Assembly: GCF_008329905.1 (NCBI RefSeq)
Contig: NZ_CP032155.1
Coordinates: forward strand, 1,674,001-1,738,000
DNA from: Mycobacterium sp. ELW1
GTDB taxonomy: Bacteria; Actinomycetota; Actinomycetes; Mycobacteriales; Mycobacteriaceae
DNA: 64,000 bases
Reading direction: 5' to 3'
Made by a program: the position numbers and the translations under genes. This document shows, in pieces, positions 8,226-17,866 of the stretch; the stretch's first letter is position 1; the number at the start of each line of letters is the position of its first letter. The notes under the pieces were generated by a model. That model was not told where the DNA came from and did not search any database. It worked only from the letters and a program-made list of their open reading frames with translations.

Positions 8226-10133
8226 CTACGCCTGCGTCATCGCGTAATAGGCGCCCCGGCGAGCGAGAAGCTCGGCGTGGCTGCCGGTTTCGACGATCCG
8301 GCCGGCTTCCATGACCAGGATGCTGTCGGCGTCGCGGATGGTCGACAGCCGGTGGGCGATGATGAAACTGGTTCGGTCCCGGCGCAACTTGGTCATCGCA
8401 TGCTGGATCAGCAGCTCGGTGCGGGTGTCCACCGAACTGGTCGCCTCGTCGAGGATCAGCAGCTGGGGACGGGCCAGGAACGCCCTCGCGATGGTGATCA
8501 GCTGCTTTTCGCCGGCACTGATGTTGCCGCCGTCATCGCTGACCCGGGTCTCATAGCCGTTGGGCAGCGTGTGCACGAACCGGTCGACATACGCTGCCCG
8601 GGCCGCCTCGATGACCTCGTCTTCACCTGCGCCGGGCTTCCCGTAGGCGATGTTCTCGGCGATCGTGCCGCCGAACAGCCAGGTGTCCTGCAGAACCATC
8701 CCAATTCGCGAGCGCAGGGACTCTCGGCTGACGTCTCTGATGTCGGTGCCGTCGAGCAGGATCCGCCCGGCGTCGACGTCGTAGAACCGCATCAGGAGGT
8801 TGACCAGAGTGGTCTTGCCGGCCCCGGTCGGACCGACGATCGCCACCGTGCTCCCCGGCTCGGCGATCAACGACAGATCCTCGATCACCGGAGTGTCAGG
8901 CCGATAGCTGAACGACACGTTCTGGAACTCGACACGCCCGTCGCCGTTGCCGGCCAACGCGATTGGCACGTTCGGCGCTTCCTCGGGCTCGTCGAGAAAG
9001 TCGAAGACCCGTTCGGCACTGGCCACCCCGGACTGCAGAGTGTTGTACATGCCGGCCACCTGGGTCAGTGGCTGGTTGAACTGGCGGACGTACTGGATGA
9101 AGGCCTGGATGCTGCCCAACGTGATCTGGCCGGTGGCGACCTGATAGCCACCGACGACGGCAACCGCGACGTAGCTGAGGTTCCCGATGAACGTCGTGGC
9201 CGGGGCGACCAGGCCGGAAAAGAACTGTGCACCAAAGCTCGCGTGGTAGACGTCCGCGTTGAACTCGCGGAACTTCTCCTGGGCGGACGCCCGGTGCCCG
9301 AAGGTCTTGACCACGGTGAAGCCGCTGTACGTCTCCTCGATGTGGGCATTCAGCCTGCCGGTGTTGGTCCACTGGGCGATGAACATCCGCTGCGAGCGGC
9401 GTGCGATCACCCGGGTCACCCACAGCGACAACGGAACCGTCACGACGGTGATCAGTGCCAGCAGTGGGGAGATGCTCAGCATCATCGCCAACACCGCGAG
9501 CACGGTCAGCACCGACGTCAGCAACTGGCTGATCGTCATCGACACCGAGGTCTGGATGTTGTCCACATCGTTGGTGACCCGGCTCAGCAACTCGCCGCGC
9601 TGCCGGGAATCGAAGTAGGACAACGGCAACCGGTGGATCTTGTCCTCGACGTCGGCACGCAGCGCGGTGATCGTGCGCTGCACGATCACGTTGAGCAGTC
9701 GGGCCTGCGCCCAGATCAGCAGTGCGGCAACCACGTACAGCGCCAGCGCCAACAGCAGGGTGCGGCCCACCGCGGTGAAGTCGACTCCGCGGCCGGGCAC
9801 CACATCGGTTCCGGACAGCAGGTCGGCGAACGTGCTGTCACCGCGCGCTCGGGCCGCGGCGACAGCCTGGTCCTTGGTGATGCCGACCGGTAGCTGTCGG
9901 CCGATCACTCCGTTGAACAGCAGGTCGGTGGCGTGCCCGAGGATGCGGGGACCGATCACACCGAGCGCGATCCCGACGATGGACAACGCGATGACGGCTG
10001 CTGTCGGCCACCTGTGCGGTGTCAGCCGCCGAATCAGCCGCAGCGCGGAACCCGTGAAGTCGCGCGATCGGGCCTGCCGAGGGTCTTGGCTCATCGCGCG
10101 CATGCCGCCGCCGCGGAACGCCGGCCCGGTCAT
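8226..10133 (-). CDS. ABC exporter half-transporter with consensus ATPase site (Rv1272c-like)
   Basis: 635 residues: six-helix exporter domain (about 35-345) then an ATPase domain. Walker [10 protein letters not shown], Walker [13 protein letters not shown] with the catalytic Glu, switch His in IIAHRLST; the signature is altered to ISAGEKQ. It starts with ATGA overlapping the stop of the upstream half-transporter, so the two are translated together and almost certainly pair. Location membrane; substrate (drug or lipid) unknown. The partner's signature FSGGQ completes this consensus site. Confidence 0.88.
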   Translation of the reverse strand: MTGPAFRGGGMRAMSQDPRQARSRDFTGSALRLIRRLTPHRWPTAAVIALSIVGIALGVIGPRILGHATDLLFNGVIGRQLPVGITKDQAVAAARARGDSTFADLLSGTDVVPGRGVDFTAVGRTLLLALALYVVAALLIWAQARLLNVIVQRTITALRADVEDKIHRLPLSYFDSRQRGELLSRVTNDVDNIQTSVSMTISQLLTSVLTVLAVLAMMLSISPLLALITVVTVPLSLWVTRVIARRSQRMFIAQWTNTGRLNAHIEETYSGFTVVKTFGHRASAQEKFREFNADVYHASFGAQFFSGLVAPATTFIGNLSYVAVAVVGGYQVATGQITLGSIQAFIQYVRQFNQPLTQVAGMYNTLQSGVASAERVFDFLDEPEEAPNVPIALAGNGDGRVEFQNVSFSYRPDTPVIEDLSLIAEPGSTVAIVGPTGAGKTTLVNLLMRFYDVDAGRILLDGTDIRDVSRESLRSRIGMVLQDTWLFGGTIAENIAYGKPGAGEDEVIEAARAAYVDRFVHTLPNGYETRVSDDGGNISAGEKQLITIARAFLARPQLLILDEATSSVDTRTELLIQHAMTKLRRDRTSFIIAHRLSTIRDADSILVMEAGRIVETGSHAELLARRGAYYAMTQA

Positions 10134-11902
10134 CGGCCACCCCCGACGCGTACGTCGACCGACTGGGAATCGGCGAACTGCGCATAGGTCTCGCAGCCTG
10201 CCAGCAGCGTGTCGTGAGTTCCGGTGCCGACCACCCGGCCGCCATCCATCACGACGATCGTGTCGGCGTGCATGACGGTCGAAATGCGCTGGGAGACAAT
10301 GATCACCGTGGCATCAGCGGATTCTTCACGAAGCGCCGCCCGCACCCTGGCGTCGGTGTGGACGTCGAGCGCGGAGAACGCGTCGTCGAACAGGTAGATC
10401 GCCGGACGCCGGATCACCGCGCGCGCGATCGCCAGTCGCTGGCGCTGCCCGCCGGAGAAATTGATTCCCCCCTGGGCGACCCTCATCCCGAGACCGTCGG
10501 GATGGGCGCGGACGAAGTCGTCGGCGGCGGCAACCCGCAGCGCCCACCACATCTCGTCGTCGCCCACCACCTGTCCGGGGGCCGCACCGAGCGCCAGATT
10601 GTCGGCGACGGTGCCGGAGAACAGATATCCCCGCTGCGGGACCAGACCCAGGGCGGCCCAGAGGTGCTCGGGGTCGTAATCACGTACGTCGATGCCGTCG
10701 ACCCGGATCGCGCCGTCGGTGACGTCGTAGAGACGGCAGATCAGGGATATCAGCGTCGACTTCCCGGACCCGGTGCTGCCGACGATCGCCGTCGTCGTGC
10801 CGGGCCGCGCGGTCAGCGAAACGTCTTCCAGCACTGGGCGCTCCGCACCCGGGTAGCAGAATGTCGCGTTGTCGAGTACGACCGCACCGCGGATACCGCC
10901 GTCCGGGAGTTGCGGCGAGGAGGGACTGCTGATCGCCGGCTGGGTGTCGAGCACCTCGGTGATCCGTTCCGCGCAGACCGAGGCCCGGGGCAGCATCACC
11001 AGAATGAGCGTAGCCATCAGAACCGCCATCAGGATCTGCATGAAGTACGACAGGAACGCGATCAGTGACCCCACCTGCATGTGGCCGGAGTCGATGCGAA
11101 GGCCGCCGAACCAGATCAGGGCGACGCTGGAGATGTTGATGGTCAAGGTGGTCACCGGCAGCATCAGGGCCTGCCACCGCCCGGCGGCCAGCGCTGTATT
11201 GGACACGGCGGCGTTGGCGACTGCGAACCGGTCGCGCTCGAACGGTTCGCGGGCGAATGCCCGGATCACCCGGATGCCCGAGAGCTGTTCGCGCATCACC
11301 CGGTTGATGCCGTCGATGAGCCGCTGCATGCTGCGGAAGATCGGCAGCATCCGCGACACGATCCAGAAGTTGGACAGCGCCAACACCGGAACGCTGACCA
11401 CCAGAAGCCATGAGAGCCCGGCGTCCTGGTGGATCGCCATGATGATGCCGCCGACGCACATGATCGGCGCTGTCACCAGGGTCGTCGTGGTCATCTGGAT
11501 CAGCACCTGGATCTGCTGAACGTCGTTGGTCGTCCGGGTCAGCAGCGACGGTGCCCCGAACCTCGCGGTCTCCCGCTCGGAGAATGTGGTGACGTGGTGG
11601 AACATCGCCGAGCGCAGGTCACGGCCGAACCCCATGCCGGTGCGGGAACCGAAGTACACCGCGACCACCGCGCACACCACCTGAAGTCCGGTGACGGCCA
11701 GCATGACCAGTCCGAGTTCGGTGATCAGTCCGGTGTCGCCCTTGGCCACGCCGTCATCGATGATCGCGGCGTTGACGGTCGGTAGATACAAGGAGGCCAG
11801 GGTGCTGACGGTCTGCAGCGCCATCACGGCCGCGACCAGCCACCGGTACGGCCGGACATAGTGTCTCAGCAGCGCCAGGAGCATTTCGCTACTGTTGCAC
11901 AC
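10130..11902 (-). CDS. ABC exporter half-transporter with degenerate ATPase site (Rv1273c-like)
   Basis: 590 residues, exporter domain then ATPase domain. Walker [10 protein letters not shown] and signature FSGGQRQ are normal, but Walker B reads [12 protein letters not shown] (Asp in place of the catalytic Glu) and the switch His is Gln in VSQRIST. These two changes fall in the same composite site, which also takes the odd ISAGE signature from the partner. That is the pattern of asymmetric heterodimeric exporters. The start may be six codons further in ([15 protein letters not shown]). First gene of a two-gene operon. Confidence 0.88.
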   Translation of the reverse strand: MCNSSEMLLALLRHYVRPYRWLVAAVMALQTVSTLASLYLPTVNAAIIDDGVAKGDTGLITELGLVMLAVTGLQVVCAVVAVYFGSRTGMGFGRDLRSAMFHHVTTFSERETARFGAPSLLTRTTNDVQQIQVLIQMTTTTLVTAPIMCVGGIIMAIHQDAGLSWLLVVSVPVLALSNFWIVSRMLPIFRSMQRLIDGINRVMREQLSGIRVIRAFAREPFERDRFAVANAAVSNTALAAGRWQALMLPVTTLTINISSVALIWFGGLRIDSGHMQVGSLIAFLSYFMQILMAVLMATLILVMLPRASVCAERITEVLDTQPAISSPSSPQLPDGGIRGAVVLDNATFCYPGAERPVLEDVSLTARPGTTTAIVGSTGSGKSTLISLICRLYDVTDGAIRVDGIDVRDYDPEHLWAALGLVPQRGYLFSGTVADNLALGAAPGQVVGDDEMWWALRVAAADDFVRAHPDGLGMRVAQGGINFSGGQRQRLAIARAVIRRPAIYLFDDAFSALDVHTDARVRAALREESADATVIIVSQRISTVMHADTIVVMDGGRVVGTGTHDTLLAGCETYAQFADSQSVDVRVGGGR

Positions 11903-12047
11903 CGCTACCTCGGCGCCGCCGATGTTGTCGGGCCGCGCCGCTTTTTGACGCCGAGAATCGCGACAAAGCGGCAGGTCAAGCGGCCTGTCGGTGGTTGCGC
12001 CGAGGGGCTGCCGCTACAGTGCATGCTGTGACTTGCAGCAGGTGCGC

Positions 12048-12605
12048 ATGACAGCGACGCGCAAACTCGCGTTGGCTGCCGGGGTCGTAGCCATCGCAGC
12101 CTCTATCGGCGCATGCTCGGACTCGGGCAGCGGCCCCGGTCAGCCACAGGGTTCGCAGGCCCCCGCGCCGCAGTCGGCCAACGCCAAACATGGTCCGATG
12201 TTCCCCGAATGCGGTGGCATCACCGACCAGACGATGGCCGAGCAGACGCGGGTGACCGGCCTGGTGAACACGGCGAAGAACTCCGTCGGCTGTCAGTGGC
12301 TGGCGGGCGGCGGGATCCTGGGCCCGCACTTCTCCTTCACCTGGTATCGGGGCAGCCCGATCGGGCGGGAACGCAAGACCGAAGAGCTGTCGCGCACCAG
12401 CGTCGAGGACATCAACATCGAGGGCCACAGCGGCTTCATCGCCGTCGGTACCGATCCGACTCTGGGGGACAACCTGTGCGAGATCGGCATCCAGTTCAAC
12501 GACGACTTCATCGAATGGTCGGTCAGCTTCGCCGAGAAGCCCTTCCCGCCGGCCTGCGATGTGGCCAAGGAATTGACCCGCCAATCGATCGTGAATTCCA
12601 AGTGA
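12048..12605 (+). CDS. lprB: Lipoprotein LprB-like (DUF3558 type)
   Basis: 185 residues from ATG 12048. Signal sequence MTATRKLALAAGVVAIAAS ends in a lipobox with Cys (IGAC), followed by a Ser/Gly/Pro-rich linker and a folded domain with CQW and three further cysteines, the DUF3558 pattern. Exported and lipid-anchored; function unknown. GTGA overlap with the next lipoprotein gene makes a bicistron, as lprB-lprC (Rv1274-Rv1275). The longer open frame from 11991 has no signal sequence at its start and was not used. Confidence 0.82.
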   Translation: MTATRKLALAAGVVAIAASIGACSDSGSGPGQPQGSQAPAPQSANAKHGPMFPECGGITDQTMAEQTRVTGLVNTAKNSVGCQWLAGGGILGPHFSFTWYRGSPIGRERKTEELSRTSVEDINIEGHSGFIAVGTDPTLGDNLCEIGIQFNDDFIEWSVSFAEKPFPPACDVAKELTRQSIVNSK

Positions 12606-13150
12606 GCCCGCGCCGGGTAGCGACCGCGGTGGGTGCGGCGCTGTGCGCCCTCGTGATGGTCAGCGGCTGCGCCAAGACGGTGGACGGCACCGCGGCGAAG
12701 TCGGGCTCGGGCAGTGTGCCGCGCAACGACAACTCGGCTCAGCAGTACCCGAACCTGCTCAAGGAATGTGACGTCCTCACCACCGACATCCTGGCCAAGA
12801 CGGTGGGCGCGGACCCGCTCGACATCCAGAGCACCTTCGTCGGTGCCGTCTGCCGCTGGCAGGCCGCCAACCCGGCCGGCCTGGTCGACATCACCCGCTT
12901 CTGGTACGAGCAGGGCAGTCTCGACAACGAGCGGTCGGTCGGTCAGTTCCTCAAGTATCAGATCGAGAACCGGTCGATCGCCGGTGTGCCGTCGATCGTG
13001 ATGCGGACCAGTGATCCCAACGGTGGCTGCGGCGTCGCCAGCGACGCAGGCGGTGTCGTCGGGTGGTGGGTCAACCCGCAGGCCCCCGGCATCGACGCGT
13101 GTGGTCAGGCCATCAAGCTGATGGAACTGACGCTGGCCACCAACTCCTAG
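12602..13150 (+). CDS. lprC: Lipoprotein LprC-like (DUF3558 type)
   Basis: 182 residues from a GTG that overlaps the lprB stop (GTGA). Signal sequence VSPRRVATAVGAALCALVMV runs to the lipobox SGC near residue 23. The body has the same spacing of Cys and Trp as its neighbour (CDVLT, CRWQAAN, GGCGVAS, ACGQA), so the two are tandem paralogues. Likely surface lipoprotein of unknown role. Ends overlapping the convergent phosphatase gene by 4 bp. Confidence 0.82.
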   Translation: MSPRRVATAVGAALCALVMVSGCAKTVDGTAAKSGSGSVPRNDNSAQQYPNLLKECDVLTTDILAKTVGADPLDIQSTFVGAVCRWQAANPAGLVDITRFWYEQGSLDNERSVGQFLKYQIENRSIAGVPSIVMRTSDPNGGCGVASDAGGVVGWWVNPQAPGIDACGQAIKLMELTLATNS

Positions 13151-13653
13151 CGCGGCACGTGGAATGAGGTGAGCTCAGCGCTGCTGAGTTCCAGAGCCGC
13201 CCAGCCGACGGGCACCCGCAGTACGGCGATGGCCGACGTCGGATACTTCATCGCGATGCCGTCGGCCGCGGCGCGATCGGAGCGGTCGGGGTCGGCCAGG
13301 CCGAGTGACAGCTGGCTCATCGTCGGTTCGTGACCGACCACCATCAGGGTCGCGACATCGTCAGGCACCTGGTTGATTTCGACGAGCACCGTTCCCGGGG
13401 TGGCGCCGTAGAGACGTTGGGAGTAGCTGACCGGCGCGGTGATACCGGTGCGCTCGAGGGTTTGGCGGGTGCGGGTCGCCGAGGAGCACAGCACCAGATC
13501 GATCGCCGGGATGTTGGCCCGCAGCCAGTCGCCGGCGAGACCGCCCTCTCGGATACCGCGGGCCGCCAGCGGCCGGTCGTGGTCGGGCACCCCGTTCGGA
13601 TAGTCCGACTTGGCGTGGCGCATCAGGACGAGCGTGCGTTCTCCAGCAGTCAC
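13147..13653 (-). CDS. SixA-type phosphohistidine phosphatase (histidine phosphatase superfamily)
   Basis: 168 residues. The RHG-type motif is LVLMRHAKSDYP (about 8-19), giving the phospho-accepting His; the second catalytic His is in VVGHEPTMSQ (about 106-115), with an Arg in SSATRTRQT. The short length and RHA (not RHG) motif fit the SixA branch, which dephosphorylates phosphohistidine. Equivalent to Rv1276c by position. No signal sequence, so cytosolic. Confidence 0.85.
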   Translation of the reverse strand: MTAGERTLVLMRHAKSDYPNGVPDHDRPLAARGIREGGLAGDWLRANIPAIDLVLCSSATRTRQTLERTGITAPVSYSQRLYGATPGTVLVEINQVPDDVATLMVVGHEPTMSQLSLGLADPDRSDRAAADGIAMKYPTSAIAVLRVPVGWAALELSSAELTSFHVPR

Positions 13654-13764
13654 CGGCCCAGGCTAAACCCCGATCGGTACATGCCGGACGAGGTCCACGG
13701 ACTTGTCGGCGCCGCGCCCTACACTCGCCGCAGCACCCACCGAGAACAGGAAGGACGCCCGGAA

Positions 13765-14916
13765 ATGCGATTTCTGCACACCGCCGACTGGCAACTCGGC
13801 ATGACGCGGCACTTCCTGGAAGGCGAAGCCCAGCCGCGGTACTCCGCGGCCCGGCGCGATGCGGTCGCCGGGCTCGGCGCGCTGGCGCGGCAGACTTCAG
13901 CGGAGTTCGTCGTCGTGGCCGGTGACGTGTTCGAGCACAACCAGCTTGCGCCCAAGGTGGTCAGCCAGTCCCTGGAAGCCATGCGCGCCATCGGCGTTCC
14001 GGTGTATCTGCTGCCGGGCAACCACGATCCGCTCGACGCGTCGTCGGTGTACACCAGTGCCCTCTTCCGGGCCGAATGCCCGGACAACGTGACCGTGCTG
14101 GACCGCGACGGAGTCTGGGACGTGCGGCCCGGGGTGCAGCTGGTCGTGGCGCCGTGGCGAACCAAGGCGCCGACCACCGATCTGGTGGCCGCGGTGCTGG
14201 GGGACCTGCCGGCCGACGGCACCACACGCGTTCTGGTCGCCCACGGCGGGGTCGACGTCCTCGATCCCGACCCCGGCAAGCCGTCGCTGATCCGGATGGC
14301 CGCCGTGGCCGACGCGGTCGAGCGCGGGGCGATCCACTATGTCGCCCTGGGGGACAAGCACTCCCGCACCTGCGTCGGCGACAGTCACAGGGTGTGGTAC
14401 TCCGGCTCGCCGGAAGTGACCAACTTCGATGACGTCGAGGCCGATCCGGGTCATGTGCTGCTGGTCGACATCGACGAGGCGGACTCCGCACATCCGGTCA
14501 CCGTCGAATCCCACCGTGTCGGACGGTGGCGGTTCGTCACGCTGCACCGGCAGGTCGACGACACCCGCGACATCGCCGATCTCGACCTCAACCTGGATCT
14601 GCTGGCCGACAAGGACCGCACAGTCGTGCGGTTGGGATTGACCGGCTCGCTGACCGTCACCGACCGCGCGGCGCTGGATGCCTGCCTGGACAAGTACGCC
14701 CGGCTGTTCGCCTGGCTGGGGACCTGGGAGCGGCACACCAACATCGCGGTGATGCCGGCCGACGGCGAGTTCGACGACCTCGGCATCGGCGGGTTCGCCG
14801 CGGCCGCTGTCGACGAGCTGGTGAACACCGCCCGCTCCGGCGACGACGAAGCCGCTCAGGATGCCCAGAGCGCACTCGGGCTGCTGCTCCGGCTGGCCGG
14901 GGGGAGTGCGGCGTGA
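13765..14916 (+). CDS. SbcD/Mre11-like metallophosphoesterase (Rv1277-like)
   Basis: 383 residues from ATG 13765, with AGGAAGGA about 10 bp upstream. Mre11-type metal motifs are seen in order: HTADWQLG, GDVFEHNQ, LPGNHDPLD, LVAHGG and LGDKHS. Two positions differ from classical SbcD: DxH reads DWQ and the final GHxH reads GDKHS, as in a distinct actinobacterial branch, so the metal set may not be standard. GTGA overlap with the downstream ATPase gene indicates a two-subunit DNA repair nuclease like SbcCD. Confidence 0.83.
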   Translation: MRFLHTADWQLGMTRHFLEGEAQPRYSAARRDAVAGLGALARQTSAEFVVVAGDVFEHNQLAPKVVSQSLEAMRAIGVPVYLLPGNHDPLDASSVYTSALFRAECPDNVTVLDRDGVWDVRPGVQLVVAPWRTKAPTTDLVAAVLGDLPADGTTRVLVAHGGVDVLDPDPGKPSLIRMAAVADAVERGAIHYVALGDKHSRTCVGDSHRVWYSGSPEVTNFDDVEADPGHVLLVDIDEADSAHPVTVESHRVGRWRFVTLHRQVDDTRDIADLDLNLDLLADKDRTVVRLGLTGSLTVTDRAALDACLDKYARLFAWLGTWERHTNIAVMPADGEFDDLGIGGFAAAAVDELVNTARSGDDEAAQDAQSALGLLLRLAGGSAA

Positions 14917-17714
14917 AACTGCACAGGCTGGCCCTGACCAACTATCGCGGAATCACCCACCGCGACATCCAGTTTCCCGACCACGGCGTGGTCGTCGTGT
15001 GCGGTGCCAATGAAATCGGCAAGACGTCGATGATCGAAGCGCTCGACCTGCTGCTGGAATCGAAGGACCGCTCGACGAAGAAAGACGTCAAGCAGGTCAA
15101 GCCGACGCACGCCGATGTCGGATCCGAAGTCCTGGCCGAAATCAGTACCGGCCCATACCGTTTCGTCTACCGGAAACGCTTCCACAAGAAGTGCGAGACC
15201 GAACTCACGATCTCGGCGCCCCGGCGCGAACAGCTCACCGGGGACGAGGCGCACGAGCGGGTGCTGGCCATGCTCGGCGAGACGGTCGACACCGAGCTGT
15301 GGCATGCGCAGCGGGTTCTGCAGGCCGGCTCGACGTCGGCGGTGGACCTGTCCGACTGCGACGCGCTTTCGCGGGCACTGGATTTGGCGGCGGGCGACGA
15401 CGCGGCGCTCTCGGGCACCGAACCCCTGCTGATCGAACGGATCGACGCCGAATACGGCAAGTACTTCACCGCGACGGGCCGCCCGACCGGTGAGTGGGCG
15501 GCGGCGATCGCGCAACTGCGTGCGGCCGACGAGGACGTGGCCCGGTGCGCGGCCGCGGTCGCCGAAGTCGACGAACGGGTGCGCAGGCATGCTGACCTCG
15601 CCGCGCGGCAAGCCGCGCTGGCCGATCGCGGCCCGAGCGTCGCCCAGCGGCTGACCGCCGCCCAGACGGCGGCCACCGCGCTGGCCGCGCTCGGCGACCA
15701 GCTGCGTCAAGCCGAGCTTGTCGCGACCGCGGCGCAGGGCACCCGTGCCGCGTCGAGCGCTGCGCAGGCTGAACGGTCTCGCCTGCGCGACGATGTGGCA
15801 GCGCGCACCGCCGCCGTTGCCGAGGTCCAATCGCGGCTGGCAGCCGCCATCGAGGCCGAACACACCGCCCGTGAAGTCGTCGAAATGGCGTGTGCGGCAG
15901 CGGCGGAATCGACTGCCGTCCTTGCCGCCGCTCAGGAGACCGTCGACGAGGCCCGTCGGGTGGTTGATGCGCTGGCCGCCGATGAGCAGGCGCAGCGCCT
16001 CGCCGCGCGGCTGGAGCGGATCGAAACGATCGAACAGCAGCTCGCCACGCTGACTCAGGAGCTCTCCGAGATCACGCTGACCAGCGACGTCATGGCCGAT
16101 GTCGAGTCGGCCGCGGCACTCGTCGAGCGGATCGAGGCACAGCTCACCGCCACCGCGACCACGGTGGAGTTCACGGCGGCGACCGACCTCGAGTTGACGG
16201 TGGGGGAGCGGACCATCCGGCTGGCCGCGGCCGCGGCGCGCCCCACGCCCTTGGGCGCGCCACCACACACACCACACGCCCCACCACCAGACACCGCGAC
16301 CACACTCATCCACGCACCACACGGACCCGCACGCGTCGACACGCATCAGCCCCGCCACACTGCGGCGCACACTTCAGCAGGCGGGGAGCGGACCATCCGG
16401 CTGGCCGCGGGCCAGAGTTGGGCGCCGCCCACCTCATCGCCGACAGCCGTCGAGCTGCCCGGGATGCTCAGCGTGCGGATTGATCCGGGCGCTACCACGT
16501 CCAGCGTTCAGGCCAAACTGGAAGCGGCACAACTGGTTCTGGCCGAGGCGCTGCGACAGGGTGGTGCCGGCGACCTCGAGAGTGCGCGGCATCTCGACCG
16601 GCGCCGCAGGGAACTCGTCAGCAATCGCGATCAATTGGCCGCGACACTGGCCGGGTTGTGCGAAGACGAAGGGGTGGTGGAGATGCGCGCGCGGCTGGCA
16701 TCTCTGCGTGAGGCGATCTCGCCCGTCCTACTGGCCGCGGGCGTCGACGGTTCCGCCGCGCGCGCGGCGTTCGTGAGCGCCATAGAGGCGCGTGAAACCG
16801 CACGTGCCGACGCCGATCTGCATCAGCGGGCGATGGCAGGCGCCAACGTTCGGCTGACCGAAAGCAGCACAGCGGCAACGGTTCTACGTGCCAAGGTGGC
16901 CGACGCCGGTGCCGAACTCGATGCGGCGAAAGAGCGGCTGGCGGCATTGCGAGCCGACAGCGATGATGAGCAGCTGGCGGTCCAGGCGGCTGCCGACGTC
17001 GAGGCTCAGCGACAGGCCGACGCCGCGGTGGCCGAGCTGGCCGGCGCGTATGCCGCCTGCGATCCCGCTGCCGTACAGGCGGAGTTGGCCGAGGCCAGCA
17101 CCGCGGCCGCCGCGCTGGAAGGCGAGCACGCACAGGTGGGCCAGGCGCTCAACGACATCACCGTCGAGCTCGGTATCATCGGCAACGAGGGACGCCAAGG
17201 CAGCCTCGACACCGCCCAGATCGCCCGCGAACATGCCTTCGCCGAGCATTCGCGGGTGTCCCGCCGGGCTCGGGCCGCGCAGTTGTTGCGGTCGGTGATG
17301 GCCCGGCACCGGGACAACACCCGACAGCGGTACGTCGCACCGTTCCGCAACGAAATCGAGCGGCTGGGCCGCCCGGTGTTCGGGCCGAGCTTCGAAGTCG
17401 AGATCGACAGCGATCTCCGAATCTGCAACCGCACCTTGGACGGTCGGACTGTTCCCTACGACTCGCTGTCCGGCGGAGCCAAAGAACAACTCGGCATTCT
17501 GGCCCGGCTGGCGGGTGCGGCGCTGGTCGCGACGGAAGACTCCGTACCGGTGGTCATCGACGACGCGCTGGGCTTCACCGACCCCGACCGGCTGACCAAG
17601 ATGGGTGCGGTGTTCGACACCGTCGGAGACAACGGACAGGTGATCGTGCTGACCTGCACCCCGGCCCGCTATCTGGGCGTGCAGGACGCGCACGTCATCG
17701 AGCTGATCGCCTGA
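14913..17714 (+). CDS. SbcC/Rad50-like coiled-coil ATPase (Rv1278-like) with 60-codon insertion
   Basis: 933 residues from GTG 14913. Walker A CGANEIGKTS near residue 32; long Ala/Glu/Arg-rich coiled coils either side of a central beta-type segment; C-terminal signature LSGGAKEQLG near 850 and Walker B VVIDDALGFTD. Pairs with the upstream SbcD-like phosphoesterase. The central segment holds a 180-bp in-frame insertion bounded by a 28-bp direct repeat (residues about 431-500), rich in Pro, His and Thr, unlike the rest. The frame stays open, so the protein may still fold, but the hinge region is altered. Confidence 0.85.
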   Translation: MKLHRLALTNYRGITHRDIQFPDHGVVVVCGANEIGKTSMIEALDLLLESKDRSTKKDVKQVKPTHADVGSEVLAEISTGPYRFVYRKRFHKKCETELTISAPRREQLTGDEAHERVLAMLGETVDTELWHAQRVLQAGSTSAVDLSDCDALSRALDLAAGDDAALSGTEPLLIERIDAEYGKYFTATGRPTGEWAAAIAQLRAADEDVARCAAAVAEVDERVRRHADLAARQAALADRGPSVAQRLTAAQTAATALAALGDQLRQAELVATAAQGTRAASSAAQAERSRLRDDVAARTAAVAEVQSRLAAAIEAEHTAREVVEMACAAAAESTAVLAAAQETVDEARRVVDALAADEQAQRLAARLERIETIEQQLATLTQELSEITLTSDVMADVESAAALVERIEAQLTATATTVEFTAATDLELTVGERTIRLAAAAARPTPLGAPPHTPHAPPPDTATTLIHAPHGPARVDTHQPRHTAAHTSAGGERTIRLAAGQSWAPPTSSPTAVELPGMLSVRIDPGATTSSVQAKLEAAQLVLAEALRQGGAGDLESARHLDRRRRELVSNRDQLAATLAGLCEDEGVVEMRARLASLREAISPVLLAAGVDGSAARAAFVSAIEARETARADADLHQRAMAGANVRLTESSTAATVLRAKVADAGAELDAAKERLAALRADSDDEQLAVQAAADVEAQRQADAAVAELAGAYAACDPAAVQAELAEASTAAAALEGEHAQVGQALNDITVELGIIGNEGRQGSLDTAQIAREHAFAEHSRVSRRARAAQLLRSVMARHRDNTRQRYVAPFRNEIERLGRPVFGPSFEVEIDSDLRICNRTLDGRTVPYDSLSGGAKEQLGILARLAGAALVATEDSVPVVIDDALGFTDPDRLTKMGAVFDTVGDNGQVIVLTCTPARYLGVQDAHVIELIA
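16203..16410 (+). repeat. In-frame 180-bp insertion with 28-bp flanking direct repeats
   Basis: The 28-bp stretch GGGGAGCGGACCATCCGG plus the next 10 bases occurs at 16203-16230 and again, identically, at 16383-16410, offset exactly 180 bp. Between them lie 152 bp of strongly C/A-biased DNA (16261-16325 has very few G or T) preceded by a hairpin: GGCGCGCCC, nine bases, GGGCGCGCC (16235-16261). Translation stays open. It looks like a small mobile or slippage-derived element with a target duplication; no transposase is present. Confidence 0.75.
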
Positions 17715-17850
17715 GCGGCCCTCGCGGGTCGGCGATGCGGGCCCGTCCTCAGACGGCCGATCTGGGGAATTGCTGTGTGACGTGGACCATCTCGTCATGA
17801 CCGAGTGAGGCGAATTACAAGATCACACCGTCCCACTTATCTAGAATGTC

Positions 17851-17866
17851 TAATATTGTTTGCGAA
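17851..17866 (+). promoter_or_regulatory. Probable -10 element for a leaderless acyl-AMP ligase transcript
   Basis: TAATAT at 17851-17856 is a strong mycobacterial -10 box, and transcription would begin about 7 bp later, almost at the ATG (17866). No ribosome binding site precedes the ATG, which agrees with leaderless translation. The stretch 17833-17862 is markedly AT-rich. No clear -35 box was found. Confidence 0.5.

Noticed and set aside
16203..16410. Insertion sequence in the SbcC-like gene
   Set aside because: No transposase and no terminal inverted repeats at the ends; recorded as an unexplained element instead.
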